Positions 45,407 through 53,487 are shown, counted from the stretch's first letter. The stretch is 64,000 nucleotides of DNA from Fimbriimonadaceae bacterium (GCA_019454105.1 CP075364.1:2235362-2299361); one strand, 5' to 3'. Notes: generated by a model not told the origin, from the letters alone. Numbers and translations are program-made.

Positions 45407-46023
45407 AAACAACCATCTACGAGGAGGCGCGCGCAAGCCCGGACCGCGCGCAACATTGCTCCGTCCAGTTTGACCATTCGAGTTTTGCCGTCGGCAACCG
45501 CGTCAAAGTACAGGTTGGCGAACGCGGCAAAGCGCTCGAGATCGTCAATGCGAGGCGCATCCTCCAATGTAGCCCCGCTCGCGATCAAACGTTGCCGATA
45601 AGACTCCACCGCTCCGCACTGCGCCAAAATCCGATCAGGCGACATGAGGACGAGGTCGCGGCCTTGCACGGCCAGCAGGGCCGCAGAGCGGTCCGTCTCG
45701 AGCTCTAAGTCCAACGGCACCGCTTCGGACTCGATCCGCCTGGCCAAACGTTGCGGTCCTTCACGGCGAGCCAGCTCGATCAGCGCGCGCCTGACGCAAA
45801 TCTTTACATAGCTGGACACATTGGCCCCACGGTCGGGCCGCCACGAGCGGCAAGCCGCCACCACAGCGGCCAACGCCACCATGTGCCGGTCGTCTAGAGC
45901 CAGACGGCCGATCACGAAGTCGCGCGCCTCCAAGCGAGCGATCGACCAAAAACGAGCGACGAAACGCGCCTCGGCGTCACGATCGCCAGATTGCGCCCGC
46001 AAGGCCAAATCAACGTCCGACAC
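45403..46023 (-). CDS. Phage sigma-factor-like protein
   Basis: 206 residues from GTG (GGAG 6 nt upstream). RAQSGDRDAEARFVARFW, RLALDDRHMVALAAVV and RPDRGANVSSYVKICVRRALIE fit region 2 of sigma-70 factors (the last block is like the -10-binding helix, FxxYxxxxIRxxL). Region 4 is not evident in the C-terminal half. Placed just before the lysis and virion genes, so likely the late-gene regulator. Confidence 0.65.
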   Translation of the reverse strand: MSDVDLALRAQSGDRDAEARFVARFWSIARLEARDFVIGRLALDDRHMVALAAVVAACRSWRPDRGANVSSYVKICVRRALIELARREGPQRLARRIESEAVPLDLELETDRSAALLAVQGRDLVLMSPDRILAQCGAVESYRQRLIASGATLEDAPRIDDLERFAAFANLYFDAVADGKTRMVKLDGAMLRAVRACARLLVDGCL

Positions 46024-46291
46024 CGCGTTCTCCAAACGACAACACCTCAGCGACAAACCTGCCGGCCGGAGTGAGGCGGCCGGATTCTCCATCGACAAGG
46101 CCGAGGCCCGTCACAGTGCTCTTGACCGTCCGGGCCGACCCAGGAGGCGACTGCGTCGCCACGGCCTCTTCGAACGAGAATCCGGCCCACATGGCGCGGA
46201 CGACCAGTTCCACCGTCCTGCGCTCGCCGGCCGTGAGACGAAACGGTGGCGAGCGCAGGACGGTCTCCTCAGAGCCGCGCGACGGCGCCAT
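46010..46291 (-). CDS. Small winged-helix-like protein
   Basis: 93 residues. Helical LTAGERRTVELVVRAMWAG followed by VKSTVTGLGLVDGESGRLTP, which looks like the recognition helix and wing of a winged HTH (the LxxxGLVDxxxGRLTPxG pattern). Overlaps the sigma-like gene by 14 bp. Probably a regulator; not certain. Confidence 0.5.
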   Translation of the reverse strand: MAPSRGSEETVLRSPPFRLTAGERRTVELVVRAMWAGFSFEEAVATQSPPGSARTVKSTVTGLGLVDGESGRLTPAGRFVAEVLSFGERGVGR

Positions 46292-46293
46292 CG

Positions 46294-46734
46294 TCAGTCG
46301 AACGCCCCCTCAGCCCCAGCAGGCCGTTTGGAAAACGTCTTCTTGATCGCGGAATAAAGCTCTAAACCGGTCAGAGACCGGTGGCGGTCTACCAAGTCAG
46401 AGACCAAGCGCATCGTGCGAGGGTCGGCACGTAACGTCGCATGGACATCTTCATAGGCCTTACGGCTCAGGTCAGTCGCCGACCTCAACTGTTTCACAGT
46501 TTCCGCCAAAGGCGAACCGTCGAGTTCTAACGACCATTCGATCAAAGCGAGCCAGGCCTGCAAGCCTTCGGGCCAACGCCTGCTACGCGCCATCGACAAG
46601 AACCGCTTGATGTCCTTGGCGAACGGCCGCGCCTCGTCGAGGACCTCTACAGGCCCCCAAACGTCGAGCCTGTCCCCGCACAGCCGCGCCCGAAAGCCCT
46701 TTTCGACCAGCTCGCCAAGCGCCTCCGCCGTCAC
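46294..46734 (-). CDS. Hypothetical protein with TubC_N-like N-terminus
   Basis: 146 residues from GTG overlapping the primase stop. GELVEKGFRARLCGDRLDVW, GPVEVLDEARPFAKDIKRFL resembles the small TubC N-terminal domain common next to phage primases. The rest is helical. Function unknown; translationally coupled to the replication gene. Confidence 0.6.
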   Translation of the reverse strand: MTAEALGELVEKGFRARLCGDRLDVWGPVEVLDEARPFAKDIKRFLSMARSRRWPEGLQAWLALIEWSLELDGSPLAETVKQLRSATDLSRKAYEDVHATLRADPRTMRLVSDLVDRHRSLTGLELYSAIKKTFSKRPAGAEGAFD

Positions 46735-49475
46735 CAGACCTCCTCCGCCGTCGTGCCGGGTGAATCTCCCGTCAAGAGATTCACATGTGGTTTTGAACCT
46801 GAATCAATGCTTGGTGAATGTCGGTGAATCTCAGAAGCATCGTTGTCGCCATAAATAGGATCACCAAAGGGTGCCCCGCGCGCGTGCGCGAAGATCGGAC
46901 TAGATTCACAAAATTCACCGTCTACTAATCGGTCTGTATCTGTTCCAACCATGGTGAATGTACTAGTGAGTGTCTCTCTGTCTACCTGATCAGAACCAGG
47001 TTCGTCCGAACCTGGTGAATCTCCTGGTGAATATCGAGATAAGAGGCACTGCGCCGAATGATGGCCTCGGTCTTGGTTTGGTGCTGAGGGTGAATCTGGT
47101 GAATCTAGTCCGAGGTTTTCCAGGACGTAGGTCGAGGCCCGTTGTTTGGTGCCGACGACTATGACGCGCCGGCCGTCGAGGACGATCCCGACGCGCCGTC
47201 TTAGAGCCTTCCCGAACGCCACTTTCTGCGAACGCTCGCTCCCGTCTCCAAGCAGGTTCGCCAGAGCATCGATCGCTTTTGCGGTCTCAAAAAGGTCGGC
47301 CGCGGTCGTGCGCGACTCTCCGAACCGGTTGGACCACTCTTCGTAAAGCTGCGCCCATTCTTCGTCGCCTCCATGGCTGAGCGCCGTGCGCATCTCCTCA
47401 ATGTTATCGAGGAAACCATTGACGCCAGCGTGACAAAGTATGCCACCGATTGTTTTGGACCATTGCTCAAAGCTTCCTAGTTTCTTATCGATGAAGCCAG
47501 GTCGGCCGGCATCGCACCAGTTGTCGATTATGTGACAAAGTGCCGACACGAGGCGCGGCCGTTGAGAGGCGGCGTAAACCTCCAGCTCCTCGTGCCGAAA
47601 GCCCGTTCTGTCTTCTGGCCTTTCTGTCCGCGCGTCCAAACGGATCCAGACCGTCCGGCGGGCCAGGTCGCGCGACAATTCGGCGTTGTTGGCCGTCGCC
47701 GCCCAAACGCAACGGACCGGCACGTTGATGGCTCGCATCGCGCCTAGGGCGCGATCGTTCCACTCAGGGGCGGTGAGCGCCGCCGCGAGGCTGTCCGAGT
47801 CCAGCTTTCTGGACAAATTGTCTAAAAAAATCACTTGGCGGCCCTCGAGCAGCGCAGTGGCGATCTTTTTGCGCCACTCTTCCTCGTCCCTGGTCGCCGT
47901 CGTGGCGGCCGCCGCCGACCCCAGCGCGGGCCACAAGCACGCCCGCACCAAAAGGGACTTGCCGCTACCTTGGACGGGCGCGTCCACCAGGTGGAGAGGG
48001 GTCGGGCCAGCGATGACCGGCCTGACGAACGGCAACAGAGCGAGGGCTAGCGCGTGCGCCCGGTCGCTCATGCTGGCGAAAGGAAAATCGGCCAGGTAGT
48101 CGTCAAGGACGAACGCGACCGCCGATTCGAGGCTTCCGTCCCAATTGGCGAACGGGCCGTCGGTGACGTACGTTCGGCTCGACGCGTCGTATCCGACTGT
48201 CCGGTTTAACCGTCCTTCTCTGCCGAGAACAGGCACTCGGGAGACGATCGTCACCGGCGGCACGCCTGGCCACTTTGACAGACTGGCCAAATCCTGGACG
48301 ACCTCGGCCGGAGGTGCGCACGGCCGAGGGCCTTTCTCGCCGGTCCTGCGCCAGTCGGCGGCCCGCGCCAACGTTCCTCGCAACGCGGCTTCTCCGAGCG
48401 AGGCGATCCGTGCCGCTCCCCGTTCGTCGATCTCCACCCGCACGAGCTCTCCGGCACGCACGAAGACGCTCGGGAGATCGTTCTTCAACAACAGGGCATT
48501 CAGCGCGTCAGCGGTCACGTCGCGCATTTGGCGGTTGCCCGTCTCGATAGTCGGCAACCTGGCCAGCGGTTTCCCGTTCCTGTTGTCCAAAACGTCGGTC
48601 GGAGAACCATAACCCTTCTTGTGCAAATCTTTGGCCGCGGCCGCGTAGTCGCCGCCGTGCCAGATCCACGCGTAAAGCGCGAACTTGGTCAACAGACAGT
48701 TCGCTGGCACGCCGGCCGTCGTGCTCCAGCAATAGAACCGGTCGCCTGCCGAGCCTGGACCGGTCCGCGCAGAGACGCCGTCGGACACCGCCTTGCCAGG
48801 CCTCGTCCACAAGCGCCAGTCGCTTCGCCGAGAATGCAGCTTCCAGCCTGCCGGCTCCAGGATCTCGGCCCAGTCGATGGCCGCCTCGAACTCGTCGCCG
48901 GGCCGGGCCCCTCCCACGGGACGGTGGGAGTCTCGTGGAGAGTCGTCGACCTGCTGTTGGCGCGGCACTTGGCGGACAGAGAGCGCCGCTCCAGGCACCG
49001 AGCAGCTCCAAGAAGAACCGCCAAGAGGCCGGCTGGGCAAATAGTACATTCTGGCGGGATCGCGGTGCTCTTCGGCCAGGCCGTGACCCAGGTAGAGCGT
49101 CGCCGCCGAGCAAAACTCGCCCCACCCCTCGCGGGGATGCTCGATCGCGAGGGGAAAGACAGCGCGCCAACGCGGCGACCTCGGTGCGTGCCGCCAGGTC
49201 GTGTGGCACGCGAACGCGAGCCCAAGGCCCGTCCAGTGCCCGACGAGATCGTCCCAATCATGACCGCCGTCGAAATCCAGGCACACGGCTGAGACCGCTA
49301 TGACGTTTTCGTTGGCGCGGCGGGCCCCCTCCGCGTACACGGCGGGCGACCAGAGCGGACCGTCCTTCTCAGAACGTTCGGAGAACGAGGTGAGCCAGTT
49401 CGCCAGGGCCTCCCATGAGAGTTCCTCCCCTTTTGGCCTGGTGTCCGTCTTCGACCTGAACCTACTGATCCGCAT
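46731..49475 (-). CDS. Primase-polymerase / helicase replication protein
   Basis: 914 residues. Residues ~60-150 are AEP primase-like: VCLDFDGG (acidic DxD, 67-69), HTTWRHAPRSPRWRAVFPL and ARMYYLPSRP. An SF3-type helicase follows: P-loop APVQGSGKSL (499-508), VIFLDNLSR Walker B and the AATANNAEL sensor. Residues ~790-914 are low-complexity with several DSP motifs, encoded by the iteron region. The start at 49,475 overlaps the upstream nuclease gene by 14 bp; the longer frame upstream is a shadow. Confidence 0.87.
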   Translation of the reverse strand: MRISRFRSKTDTRPKGEELSWEALANWLTSFSERSEKDGPLWSPAVYAEGARRANENVIAVSAVCLDFDGGHDWDDLVGHWTGLGLAFACHTTWRHAPRSPRWRAVFPLAIEHPREGWGEFCSAATLYLGHGLAEEHRDPARMYYLPSRPLGGSSWSCSVPGAALSVRQVPRQQQVDDSPRDSHRPVGGARPGDEFEAAIDWAEILEPAGWKLHSRRSDWRLWTRPGKAVSDGVSARTGPGSAGDRFYCWSTTAGVPANCLLTKFALYAWIWHGGDYAAAAKDLHKKGYGSPTDVLDNRNGKPLARLPTIETGNRQMRDVTADALNALLLKNDLPSVFVRAGELVRVEIDERGAARIASLGEAALRGTLARAADWRRTGEKGPRPCAPPAEVVQDLASLSKWPGVPPVTIVSRVPVLGREGRLNRTVGYDASSRTYVTDGPFANWDGSLESAVAFVLDDYLADFPFASMSDRAHALALALLPFVRPVIAGPTPLHLVDAPVQGSGKSLLVRACLWPALGSAAAATTATRDEEEWRKKIATALLEGRQVIFLDNLSRKLDSDSLAAALTAPEWNDRALGAMRAINVPVRCVWAATANNAELSRDLARRTVWIRLDARTERPEDRTGFRHEELEVYAASQRPRLVSALCHIIDNWCDAGRPGFIDKKLGSFEQWSKTIGGILCHAGVNGFLDNIEEMRTALSHGGDEEWAQLYEEWSNRFGESRTTAADLFETAKAIDALANLLGDGSERSQKVAFGKALRRRVGIVLDGRRVIVVGTKQRASTYVLENLGLDSPDSPSAPNQDRGHHSAQCLLSRYSPGDSPGSDEPGSDQVDRETLTSTFTMVGTDTDRLVDGEFCESSPIFAHARGAPFGDPIYGDNDASEIHRHSPSIDSGSKPHVNLLTGDSPGTTAEEVW
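46759..47106. repeat. GGTGAAT iterons, putative prophage replication origin
   Basis: Eight direct GGTGAAT copies on the plus strand: 46759, 46813, 46823, 46953, 47014, 47026, 47089 and 47098; five are GGTGAATCT. Three inverted copies (AGATTCACA at 46777 and 46902, AATTCACC at 46912) lie between. The stretch is more AT-rich than its surroundings and sits in the disordered tail of the primase-helicase gene. Iterons inside the initiator gene are a known origin layout (lambda O). Confidence 0.7.
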
Positions 49476-49965
49476 CCAGCCACACTTCCTTGTGTTCGAA
49501 CCTCCCGTTCGCGCCTTTTCGCCATCCGTGGACGACCGCTTTCCATCCGAACTGCAGCGCCAAGGCCAACCGCTGCGAAGACCGCATCTTCGCGACACGT
49601 GCCGACACGTTGTCCCAGCTGGTGGATTGGACGGCGATGGTGCCGAGCGGGCCGACAGCGACAGCGTCGACGCAACCGAACAGGTCGTGCCGCCTCTTGT
49701 TGACGGCGTCGTACCACTCGCAGCGCTCGACGAGATACCCCTCCCTCTCAAGCAGCTTGATCGAGAGCCTCAACAGGTCGACCGGTTTTGCCGAGAGCCC
49801 TTTGGCCAGCCGCGCCTCTTTCCGACGGCGCCGCTCCTCAGCGACGGCGTCCTTGATGGTTCGGGGTCTCGCGACATGCTCGGCGATAGCGGCGGCGATC
49901 CGCTGCCGGTACGCTTCTGAGTCGAAACCTGGCTTGTCGGGCCCGACGACGTCGTCCCAATCCAT
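49462..49965 (-). CDS. PD-(D/E)XK nuclease-like phage protein
   Basis: 167 residues. The core EGYLVERCEWYDAVNKRRHD, LFGCVDAVAVGPLGTIAVQS has the pattern of small phage PD-(D/E)XK proteins (E, then D in the VDAVAV strand, then Q in place of the E/K catalytic pair); VVHGWRK closes it. Could be a resolvase or recombination nuclease, or inactive because of the missing Lys. Located 4 bp after the upstream gene and translationally coupled to the primase. Confidence 0.65.
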   Translation of the reverse strand: MDWDDVVGPDKPGFDSEAYRQRIAAAIAEHVARPRTIKDAVAEERRRRKEARLAKGLSAKPVDLLRLSIKLLEREGYLVERCEWYDAVNKRRHDLFGCVDAVAVGPLGTIAVQSTSWDNVSARVAKMRSSQRLALALQFGWKAVVHGWRKGANGRFEHKEVWLDADQ

Positions 49966-49969
49966 GTTT

Positions 49970-50779
49970 TTAGTCGTTTGCGAACGGATCGTGCTCGTCG
50001 AGCCGCTTCATGGCCTCAGCAAGGAACTTCGGGCATTCGGCGCGCGGCTCGATCTTCAACCTGGCTTCGCCCCAAGTGTCCTCGTCGACGTCGTCGACGC
50101 TCTTGAACGATCGGCCACTGGCCTTCTCGCAGGCTTTGCGCCATTCCTCCGGCGCCTGGTAGGTCGTCGGCCATCCGCGCGAGGACAGGTGCTCGTCGAG
50201 CAGTGACCGGTGAGTGGCGCCGCCCCTCTCGTCGCTTTTGACGCGAACGGAGTACAGCGGACATTGCTCGAGCCGTTCCAGCAGCGAGGTGAGCCGCTCT
50301 GCGCAGGACTTCTCGCTACCCTCGCTCTTCAATTGTATCCAACCTTCGTCCTGCCGCCATCGCGAGACGTAGACGAACGTCATCGTGCCGCCTTTCGGAG
50401 TGTCTTTGCCGCCCGCCTCGACAGCGACGTAGTCGTCTTTGGAGAGTTGGAGCAACCGCTCCGCCATCATCGCGCTCGCGACGGTGCTTTTCAGGTTGGT
50501 CTGCACGAGGATCCTGCCACCAGCCTCGGTCTCGAGCTCGAGCTCGAGCGTCTCGACTTGCTCGCCGTTGATCACGGACACGTGCCGGCCGAACCGCTGT
50601 GCCCAGCCGAGCAACCGCTCGGCCACGACCGTCTCTCCGTCCACCTTTCTGTGGATGCGGCCGTCCGACAGCTTCCAGTACTCGCGCTTCCCGCGCGGTG
50701 GAAGGGTCGTAGGGGCCTGCCGGCGAGAGTCTTCGTTCATGGTGTGTTCGTTCATGGTCTGTTCGTTCATCGTTGTCAT
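49970..50779 (-). CDS. Phage protein of unknown function, possible ssDNA-binding role
   Basis: 269 residues from the ATG (MTTMNEQTMNEHTMNEDS). Three MNE(Q/H/D) repeats give several possible starts. A beta-rich N-terminal part (EYWKLSDGRIHRKVDGETVV, ETEAGGRILVQTNLK) then helices. Position beside primase and nuclease genes suggests replication/recombination; the ssDNA-binding idea is inference only. Confidence 0.6.
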   Translation of the reverse strand: MTTMNEQTMNEHTMNEDSRRQAPTTLPPRGKREYWKLSDGRIHRKVDGETVVAERLLGWAQRFGRHVSVINGEQVETLELELETEAGGRILVQTNLKSTVASAMMAERLLQLSKDDYVAVEAGGKDTPKGGTMTFVYVSRWRQDEGWIQLKSEGSEKSCAERLTSLLERLEQCPLYSVRVKSDERGGATHRSLLDEHLSSRGWPTTYQAPEEWRKACEKASGRSFKSVDDVDEDTWGEARLKIEPRAECPKFLAEAMKRLDEHDPFAND

Positions 50780-50780
50780 G

Positions 50781-50994
50781 GCCCCGGCCGCAAGGGCCGG
50801 GGCGGTAGTGGGTCGCGGGAGCCTCAGGCTCCGTCGTTGTCGGTCGCAGGCGCCTCGGCGGGCTCTGGAGCGGTCGCCGTTTGGTCCTGTTCGTCGTCGA
50901 TGGTCTTCATGTGTTTGTGTCCATCCCCCCGCACGGGCCGGGGGAAACCGTGAAAAGTGCCGGGCGGAATGAAGAGCCAAAGGCGCCGCCCGGC
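50781..50994 (-). terminator. Hairpin cluster with a likely leftward terminator/attenuator
   Basis: Several strong GC hairpins lie between early gene and replication operon. One is GCCGGGCGG/CCGCCCGGC (50,959-50,967 with 50,986-50,994); on the minus strand it is followed by ACTTTTC. A second, CCCCGGCC/GGCCGGGG (50,784-50,804), directly precedes the replication operon start. Looks like an attenuation zone comparable to lambda tL1; efficiency unknown. Confidence 0.45.
50824..50910 (-). CDS. Very small acidic ORF (28 aa)
   Basis: MKTIDDEQDQTATAPEPAEA and a short acidic tail. Gly-rich leader GGGGGGATGG lies 12 nt upstream. Lies between two hairpins; could be a leader peptide or noise. Confidence 0.3.
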   Translation of the reverse strand: MKTIDDEQDQTATAPEPAEAPATDNDGA

Positions 50995-51031
50995 GAGTGG
51001 TCGTCTGCAGGTCTGACGCCTGCGTTTGTCG

Positions 51032-51373
51032 CTACGAGAGGTAGGAAGCAAGTCGGATCTGGTGCGTGACAGGCGGCAAGGCCACCGGGTCGACGGGGTA
51101 GGCCCCAGGCGTGGCGCCAACGGCCAACAACGCATGGCGGAGGCTAGAGCAATAGCCAGACGCCGTCAGTTGGGCGATGCCGCTTGGATCGGCGGCGATG
51201 CCGACTCTGCCGCCTTCTGTGTCGACCCATATGGACAGTCGGCCGCCCGGACGCAGCTGGGCCATGCCGATCGCAGCTTTGTTGAACCGCAGCGACTTTT
51301 CGGTCAAAACGACCGCGGGGCGCCTTGTGCGACAGCACAAAGCGGGAGGTACGAAAACCTTAAACTCGCCCAT
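51032..51373 (-). CDS. Small phage protein of unknown function
   Basis: 113 residues (MGEFKVFVPPALCCRTRRPA). Beta-rich, conserved-looking N-terminal KVFVPP..RTRRPAVVLTEKS. Overlaps the HTH gene by 14 bp, so it is the second gene of the leftward early operon. No domain recognised. Confidence 0.6.
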   Translation of the reverse strand: MGEFKVFVPPALCCRTRRPAVVLTEKSLRFNKAAIGMAQLRPGGRLSIWVDTEGGRVGIAADPSGIAQLTASGYCSSLRHALLAVGATPGAYPVDPVALPPVTHQIRLASYLS

Positions 51374-51563
51374 CGTCGCCCCCATCCTGGCCATGCCCGC
51401 GCGGCTCGCCGAGCGCTTCCGCCATTCGGAGATATTTGTATACTGTAGGCACGCTGACGTCCATCAGCGCCGCCAGCTTGCTCTTCGCCAACCCAGTCTG
51501 CGCGAGCTCGCGCAGCCGCCTCGCCTCTTCCGGCCCGAACGCCGGTCTGCCTGCCTTGGCCAT
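51360..51563 (-). CDS. Small HTH regulator (Cro-position)
   Basis: 67 residues. LRELAQTGLAKSKLAALMDV, SVPTVYKYLRMAEA is a resolvase/Hin-type helix-turn-helix. Divergent from the CI-like repressor, the position of a Cro/early regulator. The promoter -10 lies 6 bp upstream of ATG, so the mRNA is probably leaderless. The tail is Gly/Asp-rich. Confidence 0.75.
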   Translation of the reverse strand: MAKAGRPAFGPEEARRLRELAQTGLAKSKLAALMDVSVPTVYKYLRMAEALGEPRGHGQDGGDDGRV

Positions 51564-51569
51564 AAGACC

Positions 51570-51598
51570 AGTATAACGGCGGGCTGTAATTTTGTCAA
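51570..51598 (-). promoter_or_regulatory. Leftward early promoter (PL-like)
   Basis: Minus strand: TTGACA (51,593-51,598), 17-bp spacer, TATACT (51,570-51,575). The ATG at 51,563 begins 6 nt after the -10, so transcription should start at or next to the A of the start codon. Confidence 0.8.
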
Positions 51599-51601
51599 GA
51601 C
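51583..51601 (-). promoter_or_regulatory. 19-bp early-promoter box (putative operator), left copy
   Basis: GTCTTGACAAAATTACAGC, identical to 53,675-53,693. It covers the -35 of the leftward promoter and lies 24 bp before the CI-like start, so a bound repressor would block leftward transcription and could control its own gene. Not palindromic by eye. Confidence 0.6.
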
Positions 51602-51624
51602 TGTGCCACAATGAATTTGAAAAA

Positions 51625-52338
51625 ATGCTCCTCGTGCCGACCGGGGACATCGGACGCCGCGTGCGCCAAGTCAGGCTTTCGGTCAAGCCTGTCGCTCCGA
51701 AACAACAATGGCTCGCCGAGCAGCTCGGCGTGTCGCAGGCGGTCGTCTCGAACTGGGAGCGCGGCCGCCACGACCCGTCTCCTCACCACGTGTCTAAGAT
51801 CGCGCAGGTGCTGGGCGTCGATCCCGGCTTCTTGACGGGTGGATCGACGGTGCGCGCGACGCTTGGGTCGCCGACGATCCCCGTCGGGTTTCCTATGGCC
51901 AGGATCAGGCACGCCGGGACCGTGCCGGCCGGCGACTGGGGCGACCCGCTCGCCTCCGAAGACTTCGTCGAGGTCGACGTCAGGTTCGACCACCCTCGCC
52001 GTTTCGCCGCGACGGTGGTCGGGGACTCTTGCTGGCCGGCGCTTCGGCAGGGCGACCTAACCGTCTGGCACTCAGATCCGGCCCCGCCGTACAACCTGAT
52101 CGTCCTGGCCCAACGGACGGCAGACCAAGCGTGCACCGTGAAAGAGCTCGTCTGGGACCCGGCGGCCAATCGGCCCGTGCTCGTGCCGGTGAACCCGGCC
52201 TATGGCCAGACCGATGATGGCGATGGATGGGCCGTGATAGCCAGACTCGTGGCGGTGGTGCGGCGACAGGACGGCGTCGAGCAGACTTGGTACTCGCCCG
52301 AAGGGCTCAGAGTGAAGTACCTCGCAGGGGCCGAATGA
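51625..52338 (+). CDS. CI/LexA-like prophage repressor
   Basis: 237 residues from the ATG at MLLVPTGDIG. HTH_XRE: WLAEQLGVSQAVVSNWERG (29-47). S24 peptidase domain: cleavage-type pair Ala97-Gly98 (HAGTV), nucleophile Ser135 in GDSCWPAL, Lys173 in TVKELV (38 residues apart, as in LexA). RecA-stimulated self-cleavage would induce the prophage. First gene of a three-gene operon with ATGA overlaps. Confidence 0.88.
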   Translation: MLLVPTGDIGRRVRQVRLSVKPVAPKQQWLAEQLGVSQAVVSNWERGRHDPSPHHVSKIAQVLGVDPGFLTGGSTVRATLGSPTIPVGFPMARIRHAGTVPAGDWGDPLASEDFVEVDVRFDHPRRFAATVVGDSCWPALRQGDLTVWHSDPAPPYNLIVLAQRTADQACTVKELVWDPAANRPVLVPVNPAYGQTDDGDGWAVIARLVAVVRRQDGVEQTWYSPEGLRVKYLAGAE

Positions 52339-52793
52339 TCATTTCGTTCGCATGGACGACGCCCGCCGTGGTGATCGGCGAGAAATGCGTCACCCGCCGC
52401 GATTGGGCCGCCAAGACGATCCGGGCCTTCGAGGGCGCGGTGGTTTCGGGCGCGACGGTCGAAGCGTGGGACAAAAGCCCCCGGTTCGGCGGGAAGCGGT
52501 TCGGAACGGTTCGGATCGTCGAGGTGATCGCCGAAGAGGATTCGCGCACGATCCCCGAAACCGCTTGGGAGGAAGAAGGCTTCCACGTTCTCACGCCACT
52601 CGGGGCCAAGATCGGCAAGAGCACGGCCCGCGACGTTTGGCTTTTCTGGCTTCACGAGAACGATCAGCCGCAAACGGTGGTGAGATTCGAGCTTGTGGAA
52701 CTGAACGACTACGGGCGCGAGCTTGAGCGTTCGGCGCGGGCCGCGCTCGAGGCGTCGGGCGGCGTGATGATCCCTCTTCACGAAGCCCTATGA
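52335..52793 (+). CDS. ASCH-domain phage protein
   Basis: 152 residues (MIISFAWTTPAVVIGEKCVT). The start ISFAWTTPAVVIGEKCVTRR, GKRFGTVRIVEV and the later EEEGFHVL match the ASCH fold (RNA-binding, PUA-like) common in phages. Overlaps the repressor stop by 4 bp; transcribed in the lysogen, so it may act on RNA or in defence. Confidence 0.75.
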   Translation: MIISFAWTTPAVVIGEKCVTRRDWAAKTIRAFEGAVVSGATVEAWDKSPRFGGKRFGTVRIVEVIAEEDSRTIPETAWEEEGFHVLTPLGAKIGKSTARDVWLFWLHENDQPQTVVRFELVELNDYGRELERSARAALEASGGVMIPLHEAL

Positions 52794-53086
52794 CGCACAC
52801 TTACGGCCTCAAGATCACGAAGGCCGACTCGAAAGGCGGGGTGAGGTATCAGCTTGGCCCCGCCTTCAAGGTGTCGGACGACGATCCCGAAACATACGCC
52901 CGGTCGATGATCGAAGCGAACATGCACCCGCTTGGCGCGATCATCGAGCGCGTGCAGGGGGCCACGATCCGCGAGACTCTTGGGCTCGAGGGCGGCGTGA
53001 TCCTTCGCTTCCATGCTCGAGGGGCGAGCGCGAGCTACCTTCTTTTGCACGAATCGGGATCACTTTCGGCCAAAACGCCGACGTAG
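52790..53086 (+). CDS. Hypothetical protein of the repressor operon
   Basis: 98 residues (MTHTYGLKITKADSKGGVRY). No domain seen. ATGA overlap with the ASCH gene shows cotranslation; expected to be expressed in the lysogen. Its last 27 bp overlap a possible convergent gene. Confidence 0.6.
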   Translation: MTHTYGLKITKADSKGGVRYQLGPAFKVSDDDPETYARSMIEANMHPLGAIIERVQGATIRETLGLEGGVILRFHARGASASYLLLHESGSLSAKTPT

Positions 53087-53326
53087 GTTCTGAGCCGATC
53101 CGAAGTTTCTCGGGGCGTCTTGCCGCTGTGGGCCGATTTGCGGCGCGTTCCCGCCAAACTGCTCTCTTATGCCCTGAGTCACCTCTTCCGGACGTGGCGT
53201 GCCGTCTGGCGGGGCGGCGGCGGGCCTTCTCATCGTGCCGCCATACCGAAGGGCACACTCTACGGCCAATGCGCGGGCGATCACCACGTCGTCGTTCGGC
53301 TCGCTATAGCAAGGCTCGAGTTCCAT
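53060..53326 (-). CDS. Possible small phage protein
   Basis: 88 residues (MELEPCYSEPNDDVVIARAL). N-terminal half looks protein-like (acidic, helical), C-terminal half is disordered and basic (NLRRRFGRK). Convergent to the repressor operon. Alternative start at 53,443 would include the hairpin region. Moderate support only. Confidence 0.4.
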   Translation of the reverse strand: MELEPCYSEPNDDVVIARALAVECALRYGGTMRRPAAAPPDGTPRPEEVTQGIREQFGGNAPQIGPQRQDAPRNFGSAQNLRRRFGRK

Positions 53327-53372
53327 GCCAGGCCTTGGAATCCTGTGACCTGGAGGGGAGCGATCGCAGGAT

Positions 53373-53412
53373 GGCTCTTCCTCGACTTTCTGCCAAGGGT
53401 CGAGGAAGAGCC
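53373..53412. repeat. 14-bp perfect inverted repeat
   Basis: GGCTCTTCCTCGAC (53,373-53,386) and its complement (53,399-53,412) with a 12-nt loop. No T-run on either side, so not a typical terminator. Could be a regulator-binding site, an RNA stem or a remnant. Lies between the repressor operon and the rightward promoter. Confidence 0.7.
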
Positions 53413-53487
53413 GCGCGTGCCGACCCCCGAGCGGGCCGCGCATGAGGTCTGTGAGACCTCGCGCCTAGCGCAGACCTGAAGGCGGAC

